Shown here piece after piece: positions 14,454 to 23,848 of a stretch of 64,000 nt of DNA. Every line of letters starts with the position of its first letter. Positions within the stretch are counted from its first letter, which is position 1. Source of the stretch: Dehalobacter alkaniphilus (lineage in GTDB: Bacteria; Bacillota; Desulfitobacteriia; Desulfitobacteriales; Syntrophobotulaceae); contig CP148031.1 of the NCBI GenBank assembly GCA_040500365.1, positions 2,542,001 to 2,606,000 of the forward strand, given 5' to 3'. The notes under the pieces are model-generated. The model searched no databases. It worked only from the letters and a program-made list of their open reading frames with translations, and was not told the DNA's origin. A program made the position numbers and the translations under genes.

Positions 14454-16259
14454 CTATTGTAATGGGAAGGTGATAAAAAAGGTTGTGCCGTCTTCTCCTG
14501 TCAGAAATTCAAACTTAGCTTGGTGCCTGCGGACAATACCCAGCGAAATTGGAAGGCCTAAGCCTGTCCCATTTTCTTTCGTGGTAATAAACGGTGTACC
14601 CAGCGTATCCTGAACACTCTGCGGAATCCCTTTGCCATGATCCTTAATAGCTAGGACAATCCCCTCCTCTGCCTGATACGTTTTGATGTAAACCTTTCCC
14701 TTCTCAGCAGTCTCTTCTAAAGCATTTCGGACTAAATTCAGGATCAACTGTCTGATCTCCGATTCATTAAGATTAATACTTGGAACATCATTTAATTCCA
14801 GGATAAGCTCTTTGCCTGAATTATAGGCATCGGCCTGAAGCATCGGATACAGACGGTTGATAACATTATTGATATTCTCCTCTTTTGTTCCGTCGGGACT
14901 GACTTTGGCCACAGACAGAAAATCGGTGAGAATCTCATTGGCTCTGTCAATCTCTGTAATCATCAGATCCATATATTCTGTCTTAAGTTTTGAATCAGAC
15001 TGCCCCTCCAGCAGCTGTAGAAAGCCTCTGACCGTACTCAGCGGGTTTCTGACTTCATGGCTAATCCCTGCCGCCATTTGTCCGATCAAGTTGAGACGCT
15101 CCAGGCGTTGCATTTCTCTGTCTCTTTGCTTTAATTCGGTGATATTCCTTACAAAGACTGTCAGGCCTTGTTTAAACGGATAGGCATGGTACTGAAAGTA
15201 TTGATTCTCAGGTGGGGAATATTCCTCCCAATGCATGGATACTTGCTCAGCCAAAGCCTGTTTCATGTTGGCATGTGAGGGAGCGTCAGCCAGTTGTTTG
15301 TAAACATCCCAAATATTCCTTCCAATGAGATCCACATTCTCTTGTCCTATATATTTCCTCATCTCTTTATTGACATAGGTAAAGCACCACTCCCTGTCCA
15401 GGGCGAAGAACCCGTCGCCTATCCCTTCCATGATGGTCAAGAGCTTGTCATTGGAACCTTCCAATTCCATATTAAGCATATGAAGGTTTTCCAGATGGTT
15501 TCTAATTTCTTCCAAAACAGGTTTGAGCTCGGGCAGTCTTTCCAGATCTTCTTCATTCTCCAAACTGTTACTTTTGATTGTACGGGCAAAGGAATCCAAA
15601 GAGGCCTTGATCCGGACAATATTGTCTTTGATGACGACTAGTACAATGATCCAGAGAATAATACTTGGAACTAATACTTTCGCATATTCGAACGATGACA
15701 GATAATAGATATTATTGTTCTCCATTTCGGCCCATGTATATCCGATCATCGTATTCTGGTGATAAAGCGGCACCGCGACTGCAATAATGCCTTGGCTGTT
15801 CCAGTCGACAACACCGGATTCATTAATAAATTCCGCAGTCCTGGATTGAAACAGTCTGGTGTAAATCTCCGATTGAAGCTGGCTATTTTTCTCTGGTTCC
15901 ATGTTTCCCGGCGTATAAAAGATAACGCTGTCCATCTCCTTGTCAAAATAGCCTACATGGATATTCGGATTTTTCACAGAAAGATCAGCGATATCCTGTC
16001 TCAACAAGGAATTGATTTCGGCAATCTTTTCTTTTGTCGACAGATCCTGGTTGTCTTTATATAGCTTGATATTCGTATAATCCGTCTGAAGCTTATTTTC
16101 TAAAGCCGAAGCAATACTCAGCAGATGAAACTCCTTCTTTAAGACCTCTTCATCCCAGTAAATATTTGCAATAAAGAAATACAAGATGAGCAAGATACCG
16201 AACATAAGCAAAGTTATCTTAATCATCGTCGATTGAATAATTGACTTACTGAATCCCAT
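14454..16259 (-). CDS. Membrane PAS-domain sensor histidine kinase (sporulation-kinase type)
   Basis: A kinase of about 601 residues. TM1 spans about 10-31, an extracytoplasmic sensor domain 35-190, TM2 about 194-211, a linker coiled coil, a PAS domain about 275-375, then HisKA with phospho-acceptor His401 (GISHEVRNPLSTVRGF) and HATPase_c with NLVRNALEE, DHGKGIPQ and TGLGLPI. The layout resembles kinases that feed the Spo0A phosphorelay. No response regulator is adjacent. The ATG at 16259 follows AAAGAGG; the frame stays open 11 codons more. It heads the agr-like cassette, and its upstream region is cut 61 bases from the start by the IS4 element. Confidence 0.85.
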   Translation of the reverse strand: MGFSKSIIQSTMIKITLLMFGILLILYFFIANIYWDEEVLKKEFHLLSIASALENKLQTDYTNIKLYKDNQDLSTKEKIAEINSLLRQDIADLSVKNPNIHVGYFDKEMDSVIFYTPGNMEPEKNSQLQSEIYTRLFQSRTAEFINESGVVDWNSQGIIAVAVPLYHQNTMIGYTWAEMENNNIYYLSSFEYAKVLVPSIILWIIVLVVIKDNIVRIKASLDSFARTIKSNSLENEEDLERLPELKPVLEEIRNHLENLHMLNMELEGSNDKLLTIMEGIGDGFFALDREWCFTYVNKEMRKYIGQENVDLIGRNIWDVYKQLADAPSHANMKQALAEQVSMHWEEYSPPENQYFQYHAYPFKQGLTVFVRNITELKQRDREMQRLERLNLIGQMAAGISHEVRNPLSTVRGFLQLLEGQSDSKLKTEYMDLMITEIDRANEILTDFLSVAKVSPDGTKEENINNVINRLYPMLQADAYNSGKELILELNDVPSINLNESEIRQLILNLVRNALEETAEKGKVYIKTYQAEEGIVLAIKDHGKGIPQSVQDTLGTPFITTKENGTGLGLPISLGIVRRHQAKFEFLTGEDGTTFFITFPLQ

Positions 16260-16320
16260 TCTTCTACCTCTTTCCACAAATGCCAATAACATTCCAAAAT
16301 ATGCTCACTTGTGTAAACAG

Positions 16321-16327
16321 TTATTTA
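16321..16327. repeat. Target-site duplication of the IS4 element, left copy
   Basis: TTATTTA directly abuts the left inverted repeat and recurs at 17989-17995 directly after the right inverted repeat. This shows a transposition event and a still-identical duplication. Confidence 0.85.
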
Positions 16328-17988
16328 CTGAAGTTTCGCACCCATAAAACAGCCGAAAATTCGGCTTAGAATAAGACGAAAAAACGATAAAAATCCGCAT
16401 GAACACTAGGTTTTTGGTATAATAAGATGCTACTCCAAATCAACCAAAAATGAGGTGTTATCATGCGGAAACCTGTCAAAGAAATTGAAAACGTACTCCA
16501 AAATCACGGCTATTCGATTAACAATATTATATGTGAAGTTATGAAGACGTTCAAGCTTAAAACGCTTTGCCGCAAAGTTGGTTTTCTGAAACAGGATGGT
16601 TACAGTTCCGCGGAAATCCTCTCACTAATGTTGATGTTGCCCCTAATGTTACTGAAAAGTGTCCACGCGTTATATAAAAGCGATTTCCAAAAGGTTACTA
16701 CTATGAAGAAAGATTCCATATATCGACTGAAGAACAATGAAAAAATGCCTTGGAGAGCATTGCTGATCGGTATATCCAAACAGTTTCAACGATTGGTTAA
16801 TCCTACGAACGAAGTGGATGAAAAGTCCGCTTTCATTCTAGATGATACAACTCTTGCTAAGACAGGTCGAAGAATTGAACAAATGACCCAGGTGTTTGAC
16901 CATGTTGCAGGGAAGAAAGGTAGCAAATTAGGCTTTAAAAATTTAACCCTTGGTTTCTTCGATGGTAAAAGCCTCACGCCTATAGACTTCACTTTACAAG
17001 TGGAAAAGCCCTTAAAAAAGGCAAGGCACCGTAAAGAACGGTTCAAAAAGCAACGAGACCCCAAATCTGCTGGGGCTAAACGGATCAGAGAATGCCATGT
17101 TAGCAAAATTTCGAACGGTCTGGATATGATAAAACGGGCGGTAAAACAGGGGTTTAAGGCTAAATATGTCCTGGTTGACAGCTGGTTCAGCAGTTACGAG
17201 TTCATTCAAACGATTCGAGGATTAGACAAAAAATCGATGCATTTGGTCTGTGGTGTTCGGCAAGATACGAGGAAGTATCGCTACAAAGAGACTTCCCTTA
17301 ATGCCAGCCAATTAAAATCGGTCCTCAAAAGTGAGGGAAACGAAAAACGCTGTAGGAAACGGAATATCCGTTATTTCGAAGTCCTTGTTGATTATGAAGG
17401 AATCGGACAAATCAAACTGTATTTTTGCCGGTTTCCCTATCAAAAGAAATTTAGACTGTTCCTCTCGACGGATATATCTCTTAGTTTATTGAGTATGTTG
17501 GAGATTTACAGTATCCGTTGGACCATCGAAGTCTTTTTTAAGGAAGCCAAGCAGCATTTGAAGCTCGGGACTTGTCAATCGAGGGATTTCGATGCGCAGA
17601 TTGCCCATATCACGACCTGCTATCTCCTCTATACACTCCTAGCCTATTTTCGACGAGTAAACGCCTACGAATCCTTAGAAGGATTATTTGCGGAAATCAA
17701 GGACGAACTCATAGAGAAGAATGTAGCGGAGCGGCTCTGGGAATTATTTGATGATTTGCTGCAAGTGGTGATCACCAGCATCGCCAAGTCTGGTTTAGTG
17801 GACATTTTGGAATTTAGGAATTCCAGTGAATATGAACATTTGAAAGAACTATTTGAGAATTCTTTTCTTAGTAATCAGCTTATAGCCCTTAAAAATGCCA
17901 GTTAATCGGTAATAATCAGAAGGAACCACTGGCATTAGGATACCTTTAAATTAGAGATACAAGGGTTTTGAGGGGTGCGAAACTTCAG
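16328..17988 (+). mobile_element. Complete IS4-family insertion sequence
   Basis: A 1661-bp element bounded by perfect 16-bp inverted repeats, CTGAAGTTTCGCACCC at the left and GGGTGCGAAACTTCAG at the right, flanked by the 7-bp direct repeat TTATTTA. CTG...CAG ends and a 7-bp duplication suit the IS4 family. It contains a single intact transposase gene in its forward direction. It sits between the divergent agr-cassette kinase and a lipoprotein gene. Intact ends, duplication and reading frame indicate a recent insertion. Confidence 0.92.
16463..17905 (+). CDS. IS4-family transposase
   Basis: A 480-residue DDE transposase. The catalytic residues are readable: first Asp at 127/128 (FILDDTTLAKTG), second Asp239 (YVLVDSWFSSYEF), and Glu356 in the YREK signature Tyr349-x2-Arg352-x3-Glu356-x6-Lys363. 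The frame is intact. The start has AATGAGGTG upstream, and the gene lies between inverted repeats. Confidence 0.95.
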   Translation: MRKPVKEIENVLQNHGYSINNIICEVMKTFKLKTLCRKVGFLKQDGYSSAEILSLMLMLPLMLLKSVHALYKSDFQKVTTMKKDSIYRLKNNEKMPWRALLIGISKQFQRLVNPTNEVDEKSAFILDDTTLAKTGRRIEQMTQVFDHVAGKKGSKLGFKNLTLGFFDGKSLTPIDFTLQVEKPLKKARHRKERFKKQRDPKSAGAKRIRECHVSKISNGLDMIKRAVKQGFKAKYVLVDSWFSSYEFIQTIRGLDKKSMHLVCGVRQDTRKYRYKETSLNASQLKSVLKSEGNEKRCRKRNIRYFEVLVDYEGIGQIKLYFCRFPYQKKFRLFLSTDISLSLLSMLEIYSIRWTIEVFFKEAKQHLKLGTCQSRDFDAQIAHITTCYLLYTLLAYFRRVNAYESLEGLFAEIKDELIEKNVAERLWELFDDLLQVVITSIAKSGLVDILEFRNSSEYEHLKELFENSFLSNQLIALKNAS

Positions 17989-17995
17989 TTATTTA
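17989..17995. repeat. Target-site duplication of the IS4 element, right copy
   Basis: TTATTTA, identical to 16321-16327, immediately after the right inverted repeat. Confidence 0.85.
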
Positions 17996-18121
17996 TATAT
18001 TACTTGTTTATATTACTTTCCATTATTTCAGAACTTTGGCATTAATTCAATAAGTTTCTTAAGAATAAGAAGCAAGAAACTGTAAATAATAACAGAAAAA
18101 AGTAACAAAGGGAGTATTTAT

Positions 18122-19051
18122 ATGGGATATTTTACAATAAAAAGTAGGAATTGGTCTACAAAATTATTCTGCTTTTTTATCATTTCTTTATTGTTGTTTC
18201 CGGGATGCAGCATGCTGAATAAAATCACAGGCAAGCAGCCTGAAGAATCGGTAAAGTCCGAAACAGTCCCTAAACAGCTCGAAGACATCGAGTCATCGAT
18301 CGAAAAAATCTTTAGCGTTTTAAAAGGGCCATCCCTCATGGCGGAAGAAACAAAAGATCAGAATGAACAGACCCAAGCCGGTGGGCAGAATCAAGCAGGT
18401 AGTCAGAATCAAACGAACGGTAAGAGTCAAACCGAAGGAGGCGATCAGCAGAAAAAGCAGTCGGGACAGGACACCTCCGGACAGGCAAAGACGAATCAGA
18501 CCCCGGATCCATTACAGCAGGCAGCACTCGAAATTAGCCAGCTCCATAATCTTTGGAATGAAGTTATGCCTAAAATCAATCAAAAAGGCGCTGCCAAAAA
18601 ACTCATCGAGAATTTCAGTAATGCTCTGAATAATCTTACAGAATCTGTGACTACCAAAGACAAAATGAGAATCATGATGGCCTTAAATGCCCTATACGAG
18701 AAGATTCCGGATATTTATGCACTTTATCAAACCAATACTTCTCCTCAAATCAAGAACATCATCTATTTCAGCCGAAGCTCCATTTTGTTCGCGGAGTCTA
18801 AAGACTGGGAAAAAGCATCAGCGGCGATCAAAGAACTTAAATCATCCTGGGCCATGTTCAATAACGCGCTGGAAGGAAAACAGCAGGATGATTCCAGCAA
18901 GCTGGACCTGTCCATTCTGGAGCTTGAGAAAGTGGTCCAGGAAAAAAATACGCAGCTTGTGCAAATCAAAGGAAAAATCACGCTGGCCAATATTGCCGCA
19001 CTTGAGAAGTCCTTGCAGGAAGCACAGCAAAGCAAAAAGCAAAAGAAATAA
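18122..19051 (+). CDS. Hypothetical lipoprotein with Gln/Asn-rich linker
   Basis: A 309-residue protein starting with a lipoprotein signal: basic N-terminus, hydrophobic segment, lipobox LLFPGC with Cys about residue 29. Residues about 75-135 are low-complexity, rich in Q, N, G, S and T, which probably spans the cell wall. Residues 140-309 are helical and form an unrecognised domain, ending in a lysine-rich coiled coil (LQEAQQSKKQKK). AAAGGGAG precedes the start. It is exported and membrane-anchored; function unknown. It stands alone, downstream of the IS4 element. Confidence 0.7.
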   Translation: MGYFTIKSRNWSTKLFCFFIISLLLFPGCSMLNKITGKQPEESVKSETVPKQLEDIESSIEKIFSVLKGPSLMAEETKDQNEQTQAGGQNQAGSQNQTNGKSQTEGGDQQKKQSGQDTSGQAKTNQTPDPLQQAALEISQLHNLWNEVMPKINQKGAAKKLIENFSNALNNLTESVTTKDKMRIMMALNALYEKIPDIYALYQTNTSPQIKNIIYFSRSSILFAESKDWEKASAAIKELKSSWAMFNNALEGKQQDDSSKLDLSILELEKVVQEKNTQLVQIKGKITLANIAALEKSLQEAQQSKKQKK

Positions 19052-19199
19052 ACAAAACCCCATGCTTAAGATCTGACAATTGGTGTATCCTTTTGGGTTG
19101 CAAAGAATTTCTGCTATTTTTGACAAAATCATACTGGTAAAAACTTAGATTATTTGTACAATTAATTCTGTATTCCGGTATTTTTTTTCTGAAGGACTT

Positions 19200-19226
19200 T
19201 TTACAGCACCCTCAATGCCTTATAAT
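19200..19226 (+). promoter_or_regulatory. Possible promoter of pyc
   Basis: A perfect -10 TATAAT (19221-19226) lies 45 bases upstream of the pyc start. The best -35, TTTACA, is only 15 bases away, which is short, so the -35 assignment is uncertain. Confidence 0.45.
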
Positions 19227-19270
19227 AGTAGGAATAAGATGATTGATTTAAAGGCCAAAGGAGATACCAA

Positions 19271-22200
19271 ATGAAAATACAGAATTTTAATAAAGTGCTG
19301 GTCGCAAACAGGGGAGAAATTGCGATCAGGGTTTTTCGGGCCTGCAAAGAGCTCGGGATCAGAACCGTTGCTATTTATTCGGAAGAAGACAAATACGCTT
19401 TGTTCAGAGCGAAAGCGGATGAATCCTACCTGATTGGCGAGAAAAAGAAGCCGATCGAAGTATACTTAAGCATTGGTGAAATTATTAACCTCGCCCTAAA
19501 AAAGGGCGTCGATGCCATTCATCCTGGCTATGGCTTCTTATCAGAAAACCCGGAATTCGCGGAAAAGTGTGAGGAAGCCGGTATTGTTTATATCGGACCG
19601 TCTGTTCATACACTTGAAAATCTTGGGGATAAAATCAAATCTAAACTGCTGGCCCAAAGTGTAGGAGTTCCTGTCATTCCCGGCGTGGACAAACCGATGA
19701 CTTCCGTGGACGAAGCTGTGGTCTTTGCCGAGAAATATGGATATCCCGTGATTCTGAAAGCGGCAGCAGGCGGCGGCGGAAGAGGAATGCGCGTCGTCTA
19801 CAGTGAAAAGGACCTGGAGCGTGAATTTAATAATGCCAGAACAGAGGCTAAGAAGGCTTTTGGCATTGAAGATATTTTTATTGAGAAATATCTGGAAAGA
19901 CCCAAACACATTGAAGTTCAAATCCTGGCCGACAAGTACGGTAATATCGTTCATCTGTATGAGCGGGACTGCTCCGTGCAGCGCCGCCATCAGAAGATCC
20001 TCGAATTCACGCCGGCTTTCTCGATTCCGCAGGAAGTCAGAGATCGGCTGTACCAGGATGCGCTTAAGCTTTCCAGAGCTGTCAATTATGTTAATGCAGG
20101 CACTGCGGAGTTTCTGGTTGACAAGCACGGCAACCACTATTTTATTGAAATGAATCCCCGGATCCAAGTCGAGCACACAATCACTGAGATGACGACAGGG
20201 ATCGATATTGTTCAGAGCCAGATTTTGATCGCTCAGGGCTACCCGCTAAATTCGAAAGAAATTGGGGTTTCGTCCCAGGAGTCGGTGGTTCCACGCGGAT
20301 ACTCGATCCAGTGCAGAATTACCACGGAAGATCCGCTCTCAAACTTTATGCCGGACACAGGAAAAATTGACGTATACCGGACCAGTTCCGGTTTTGGCAT
20401 CCGGCTCGACGGCGGTAATGGCTACACCGGCGCGAACATCTCACCTTACTATGACAGCCTGCTCGTTAAAATCATTTCTTGGGCCAGAACGTTTGAAGGA
20501 ACCACGCAAAAAGCAATCCGTTCCGTTAAAGAAATGAATGTCAAAGGGGTCAAGACCAACGAAGCCTTCCTTATTAACGTCATGAACCACGAGAAATTCT
20601 TAAGCGGAGAATGTGATACCCATTTTATCGATGACACGCCGGAGCTTTTTGACATCAAACCCAAAAAGGATTACGAAACAAAGCTTCTAAAATATATCGG
20701 CGAAAAAATTGTCAACGAAGTCAAGAGCACCAAGAAAGACTATAACATCGCCCCAGTCCCAAAAATTGAACTGCCTTCCGAACGTACAGGAATCAGAGAC
20801 ATCCTGCAGCAGCGCGGCGCTGACGGCTTCGTATCCTGGGTCAAAGACCAGAACAAACTACTGCTGACCGACACGACTTTCCGGGACGCGCATCAGTCCC
20901 TGCTGGCAACGCGGGTTCGGACCAAGGATCTTGTGTCGATTGCCGAAGCGACTTCCGTCCTGGCCAGTGATATGTTTTCCATGGAAATGTGGGGTGGAGC
21001 TACTTTTGATGTTGCCTACCGCTTTTTACGGGAATCACCCTGGCGCAGGCTGCAGAAACTCAGACAACTCATCCCGAATATCCCGTTCCAGATGCTGATC
21101 CGTGGCGCCAATGCCGTAGGATATACGAACTATCCCGACAACCTGATCCGAGCCTTTATCCAGGAAGCCGCAGTACAAGGCATTGATATCTTCAGGATCT
21201 TTGACAGCCTGAACTGGCTGAAAGGTATGGAAGTGGCTTTTGACGAAGTGATGAAGACCGGGAAAATAGCAGAAGTATGTTTATGCTATACCGGGGATAT
21301 CCTCGATGAAAGCAAAGAAAAATACTCGCTGAACTATTACCTGAAGATGGCGAAAGAAATCGAGAAGATGGGCGCCCATATACTTGGCATCAAAGATATG
21401 TCCGGCCTGCTGAAACCCTATGCCGCGGCTAAACTGATCAAAGCCCTGAAGCAGGAAATATCCATTCCAATCCACCTGCATACGCATGATACCAGCGGAA
21501 ACGCTGTCGCCACGATTCTGATGGCGGCTGAAGCAGGGGTGGATATCGTCGATGCGGCGCTCAGTCCAATGGCAGGAACCACGAGCCAGCCTTCCATGGA
21601 TTCAATCATTGCTGCGCTCCGCAATACCAAGATGGATCCGGGAATGGACCTCGACGATATTCAAAAGCTCTGCAATTATTGGAGTGAAGCCAGAACGTTC
21701 TATGAGCAGTTTGAATCCGGACTGAAATCTGGAACTGCTGAAATATACAAATATGAGATCCCTGGAGGCCAGTATTCCAATCTGAAGCCGCAGGTGGAAA
21801 GTTTCGGTCTTGGCCACAAATTTGATGAAGTCAAAGCGATGTATATAGAGGTCAACCAGATCCTCGGTGACATCGTCAAGGTGACCCCTACCTCTAAAGT
21901 CGTCGGAGATATGGCCATCTTTATGGTTCAAAACGGGCTGACCGGAGAAAATCTGTTCAAAAAGGGCAAAACGCTCGCGTTTCCCGATTCGGTCGTCGAC
22001 TATTTCAAAGGAATGATGGGTCAGCCGGAGGGCGGTTTCCCAGAAGAACTGCAAAAAATTGTTCTGAAAGGGCAGGATCCGATTACCTGCCGGCCCGGTG
22101 AAATTCTTGAAGCAGTCGATTTTGAAAAAATCAATAAGAAGCTCCAGGAAGAATACCATATAGAGCCCAATATCCGGAACGCCCTGAGCTATGCACTTTA

Positions 22201-22705
22201 TCCGAAAGTGTACAGCGATTACCTCAAATCCCTGGATGAATTCGGGCATCTCTATAACCTGGAAAGCCACGTCTTTTTCTACGGATTGAAAGAAGGCGAG
22301 ACCAGCGAAATCGAACTTGACGAAGGCAAGACCATGATCTTGAAGTTGGTTGAAGTCCGCGATGTTGATGAAGAAGGCTATAAGACGCTGCTTTTTGAGA
22401 TCAACGGTAACAGAAGAGAAGTACGGATCTTTGACCGGAACTTTGAAGAAAAAGAAAAGGTCTCCGTCACACTGATGGCAGACCCGAATAATCCAAAGGA
22501 AATCGCCTCATCGATCACCGGAATTATCTCCAAAGTATTTGTCAAAGAAAACGAAAAAATTATCAATAAACAAAGCATGCTGATCATTGAGGCCATGAAA
22601 ATGGAGACGAACATTATGGCCCCAACGGACGGAGAAATTGAAAGCATCCTGATCAGCGAAGGCCAACAGGTTAAATCCGGTCAACTGATTATTAAACTCA
22701 AGTAA
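19271..22705 (+). CDS. pyc: Pyruvate carboxylase
   Basis: A 1144-residue single-chain biotin enzyme that makes oxaloacetate from pyruvate, bicarbonate and ATP. Biotin carboxylase occupies about 1-450 (VLVANRGEIAIRVFRACKEL, glycine loop KAAAGGGGRGMRVV, EMNPRIQVEHTITEM). The carboxyltransferase spans about 525-1000 (LLTDTTFRDAHQSLLATRVR, HTHDTSGNAVAT metal ligands). The biotinyl domain at the C-terminus carries Lys1110 in EAMKMETN. Length fits alpha4-type bacterial pyruvate carboxylases. Start ATG follows AAAGGAG. It is monocistronic with its own terminator. It supplies oxaloacetate for biosynthesis and gluconeogenesis. Confidence 0.97.
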   Translation: MKIQNFNKVLVANRGEIAIRVFRACKELGIRTVAIYSEEDKYALFRAKADESYLIGEKKKPIEVYLSIGEIINLALKKGVDAIHPGYGFLSENPEFAEKCEEAGIVYIGPSVHTLENLGDKIKSKLLAQSVGVPVIPGVDKPMTSVDEAVVFAEKYGYPVILKAAAGGGGRGMRVVYSEKDLEREFNNARTEAKKAFGIEDIFIEKYLERPKHIEVQILADKYGNIVHLYERDCSVQRRHQKILEFTPAFSIPQEVRDRLYQDALKLSRAVNYVNAGTAEFLVDKHGNHYFIEMNPRIQVEHTITEMTTGIDIVQSQILIAQGYPLNSKEIGVSSQESVVPRGYSIQCRITTEDPLSNFMPDTGKIDVYRTSSGFGIRLDGGNGYTGANISPYYDSLLVKIISWARTFEGTTQKAIRSVKEMNVKGVKTNEAFLINVMNHEKFLSGECDTHFIDDTPELFDIKPKKDYETKLLKYIGEKIVNEVKSTKKDYNIAPVPKIELPSERTGIRDILQQRGADGFVSWVKDQNKLLLTDTTFRDAHQSLLATRVRTKDLVSIAEATSVLASDMFSMEMWGGATFDVAYRFLRESPWRRLQKLRQLIPNIPFQMLIRGANAVGYTNYPDNLIRAFIQEAAVQGIDIFRIFDSLNWLKGMEVAFDEVMKTGKIAEVCLCYTGDILDESKEKYSLNYYLKMAKEIEKMGAHILGIKDMSGLLKPYAAAKLIKALKQEISIPIHLHTHDTSGNAVATILMAAEAGVDIVDAALSPMAGTTSQPSMDSIIAALRNTKMDPGMDLDDIQKLCNYWSEARTFYEQFESGLKSGTAEIYKYEIPGGQYSNLKPQVESFGLGHKFDEVKAMYIEVNQILGDIVKVTPTSKVVGDMAIFMVQNGLTGENLFKKGKTLAFPDSVVDYFKGMMGQPEGGFPEELQKIVLKGQDPITCRPGEILEAVDFEKINKKLQEEYHIEPNIRNALSYALYPKVYSDYLKSLDEFGHLYNLESHVFFYGLKEGETSEIELDEGKTMILKLVEVRDVDEEGYKTLLFEINGNRREVRIFDRNFEEKEKVSVTLMADPNNPKEIASSITGIISKVFVKENEKIINKQSMLIIEAMKMETNIMAPTDGEIESILISEGQQVKSGQLIIKLK

Positions 22706-22756
22706 AAGCCATCATTAATAAATAAACCTTAAGTAATAAGATTCCGTAAGAATTGC

Positions 22757-22788
22757 GCAGACAAACCTATTTTTGTCTGCCTTTTCTT
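22757..22788 (+). terminator. Intrinsic terminator of pyc
   Basis: GCAGACAAA, six-base loop, TTTGTCTGC, then CTTTTCTT. It lies about 50 bases after the pyc stop. Confidence 0.8.
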
Positions 22789-22794
22789 CATCCG

Positions 22795-22868
22795 AAAAAA
22801 AGAAAACCCGGCATAACAGAGTCCGAAGAGCGACACAATGTGCCCGCCTCGACATCTGTAATACCGGG
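22795..22868. terminator. Long hairpin terminator after the soluble MCP gene, probably bidirectional
   Basis: CCCGG with its neighbours at 22807 pairs with CCGGG at 22864 through a long imperfect stem (about 62 bases). A-runs on the left and a T6 run on the right give a T-tract on either strand. Read on the minus strand it ends the gene at 22890. Confidence 0.65.
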
Positions 22869-22889
22869 TGTTTTTTCAATCATGGTTAT

Positions 22890-23711
22890 TTACAGTTTGG
22901 CAGCCGTATCTTTAACCGTCTCTGCCAGTTTCCGCAAGTGATCGATCGTGGCTGCATTCTCCTGAGTGGCCGCAGCCTGCTGCTGGGCGATCTGTCCCGA
23001 TTCTTCAGCTGCATTGGTCATGTCGGTGACCGCCGAAGAAATCGATTCAATAATCTGCCGGACTTCTTCCGCTGCTTTTTTACTGTTTTCGGCTAACTTT
23101 CTGATTTCCTGGGCAACTACACCGAATCCGCGGCCGTGTTCCCCGGCCCGGGCTGATTCAATCGCGGCATTTAGGCCAAGCATATTCGTCTGATTCGAGA
23201 TGTTTGTAATGGTGTTGATAATGACTTCAGTTTCATTAATTTTCTGGTTAGATTCCTGCGCCTTTACGGAGAGGGCTTGACCGACTTCGGCAAGTCTCCC
23301 GGCACCCATGGCGATCTCCTCGACCGCCGAGGCAATCTGATCCAGATAATTGGACAACTGTACAGCTACCTCATTAACATCCTGCTGTTTCTTCCTTCCG
23401 GTCGCACATACCACCGTCCCGACAGGACTTCCGTTTTCATCAGGTATCGGTATATTAACTCCGCGAAACAACGTCCCGGTCCGGACATTAAACACGGTCT
23501 TCCTGTTCTCTTTCATGCATTTTTCGGTAGCTGTTCCCATAATCTCACTGCCGACTTCAATACCAATATTAAGCTCTTCTCCCTCGGCTACCTGAAGATA
23601 ATTTTTCCCATCCGTCACGTATAAGGCCACGTCAGGAGGAAGAGCCTTAACAACATAAGGCAATATGCCGCAGAGTGCCTCAAGTGCATCTTGTCCCTTA
23701 AGTAAGACCAT
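22890..23711 (-). CDS. Soluble methyl-accepting chemotaxis-like protein
   Basis: A 273-residue cytoplasmic chemoreceptor. Residues about 1-115 form a small sensory domain with no membrane helix. The rest is a short MCP signalling domain with the hairpin-tip sequence NQTNMLGLNAAIESARAGEH and GFGVVAQEIRKLAENS, which binds CheA and CheW. No HAMP and no transmembrane segment are present. It could signal to the chemotaxis operon at 33080-44745. It is monocistronic. Confidence 0.85.
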   Translation of the reverse strand: MVLLKGQDALEALCGILPYVVKALPPDVALYVTDGKNYLQVAEGEELNIGIEVGSEIMGTATEKCMKENRKTVFNVRTGTLFRGVNIPIPDENGSPVGTVVCATGRKKQQDVNEVAVQLSNYLDQIASAVEEIAMGAGRLAEVGQALSVKAQESNQKINETEVIINTITNISNQTNMLGLNAAIESARAGEHGRGFGVVAQEIRKLAENSKKAAEEVRQIIESISSAVTDMTNAAEESGQIAQQQAAATQENAATIDHLRKLAETVKDTAAKL

Positions 23712-23788
23712 TCTATTCCATCCTTTACTAAAACAATTATTTACACTTTATCTGAATATTCGACGCAATTAAGGCAATTCCTTTTTGT

Positions 23789-23822
23789 TAAAAAAATAAC
23801 TTGTATATTCAAGTAATTTTTA
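23789..23822 (-). terminator. Intrinsic terminator of the XhlA-like gene
   Basis: On the minus strand a stem of about eight base pairs (TTACTTG with CAAGTTA) is followed by seven T. It lies about 30 bases after the stop of the gene at 23849. Confidence 0.6.
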
Positions 23823-23848
23823 AGGTAGCCTACTCTGATCTTTTCAGG

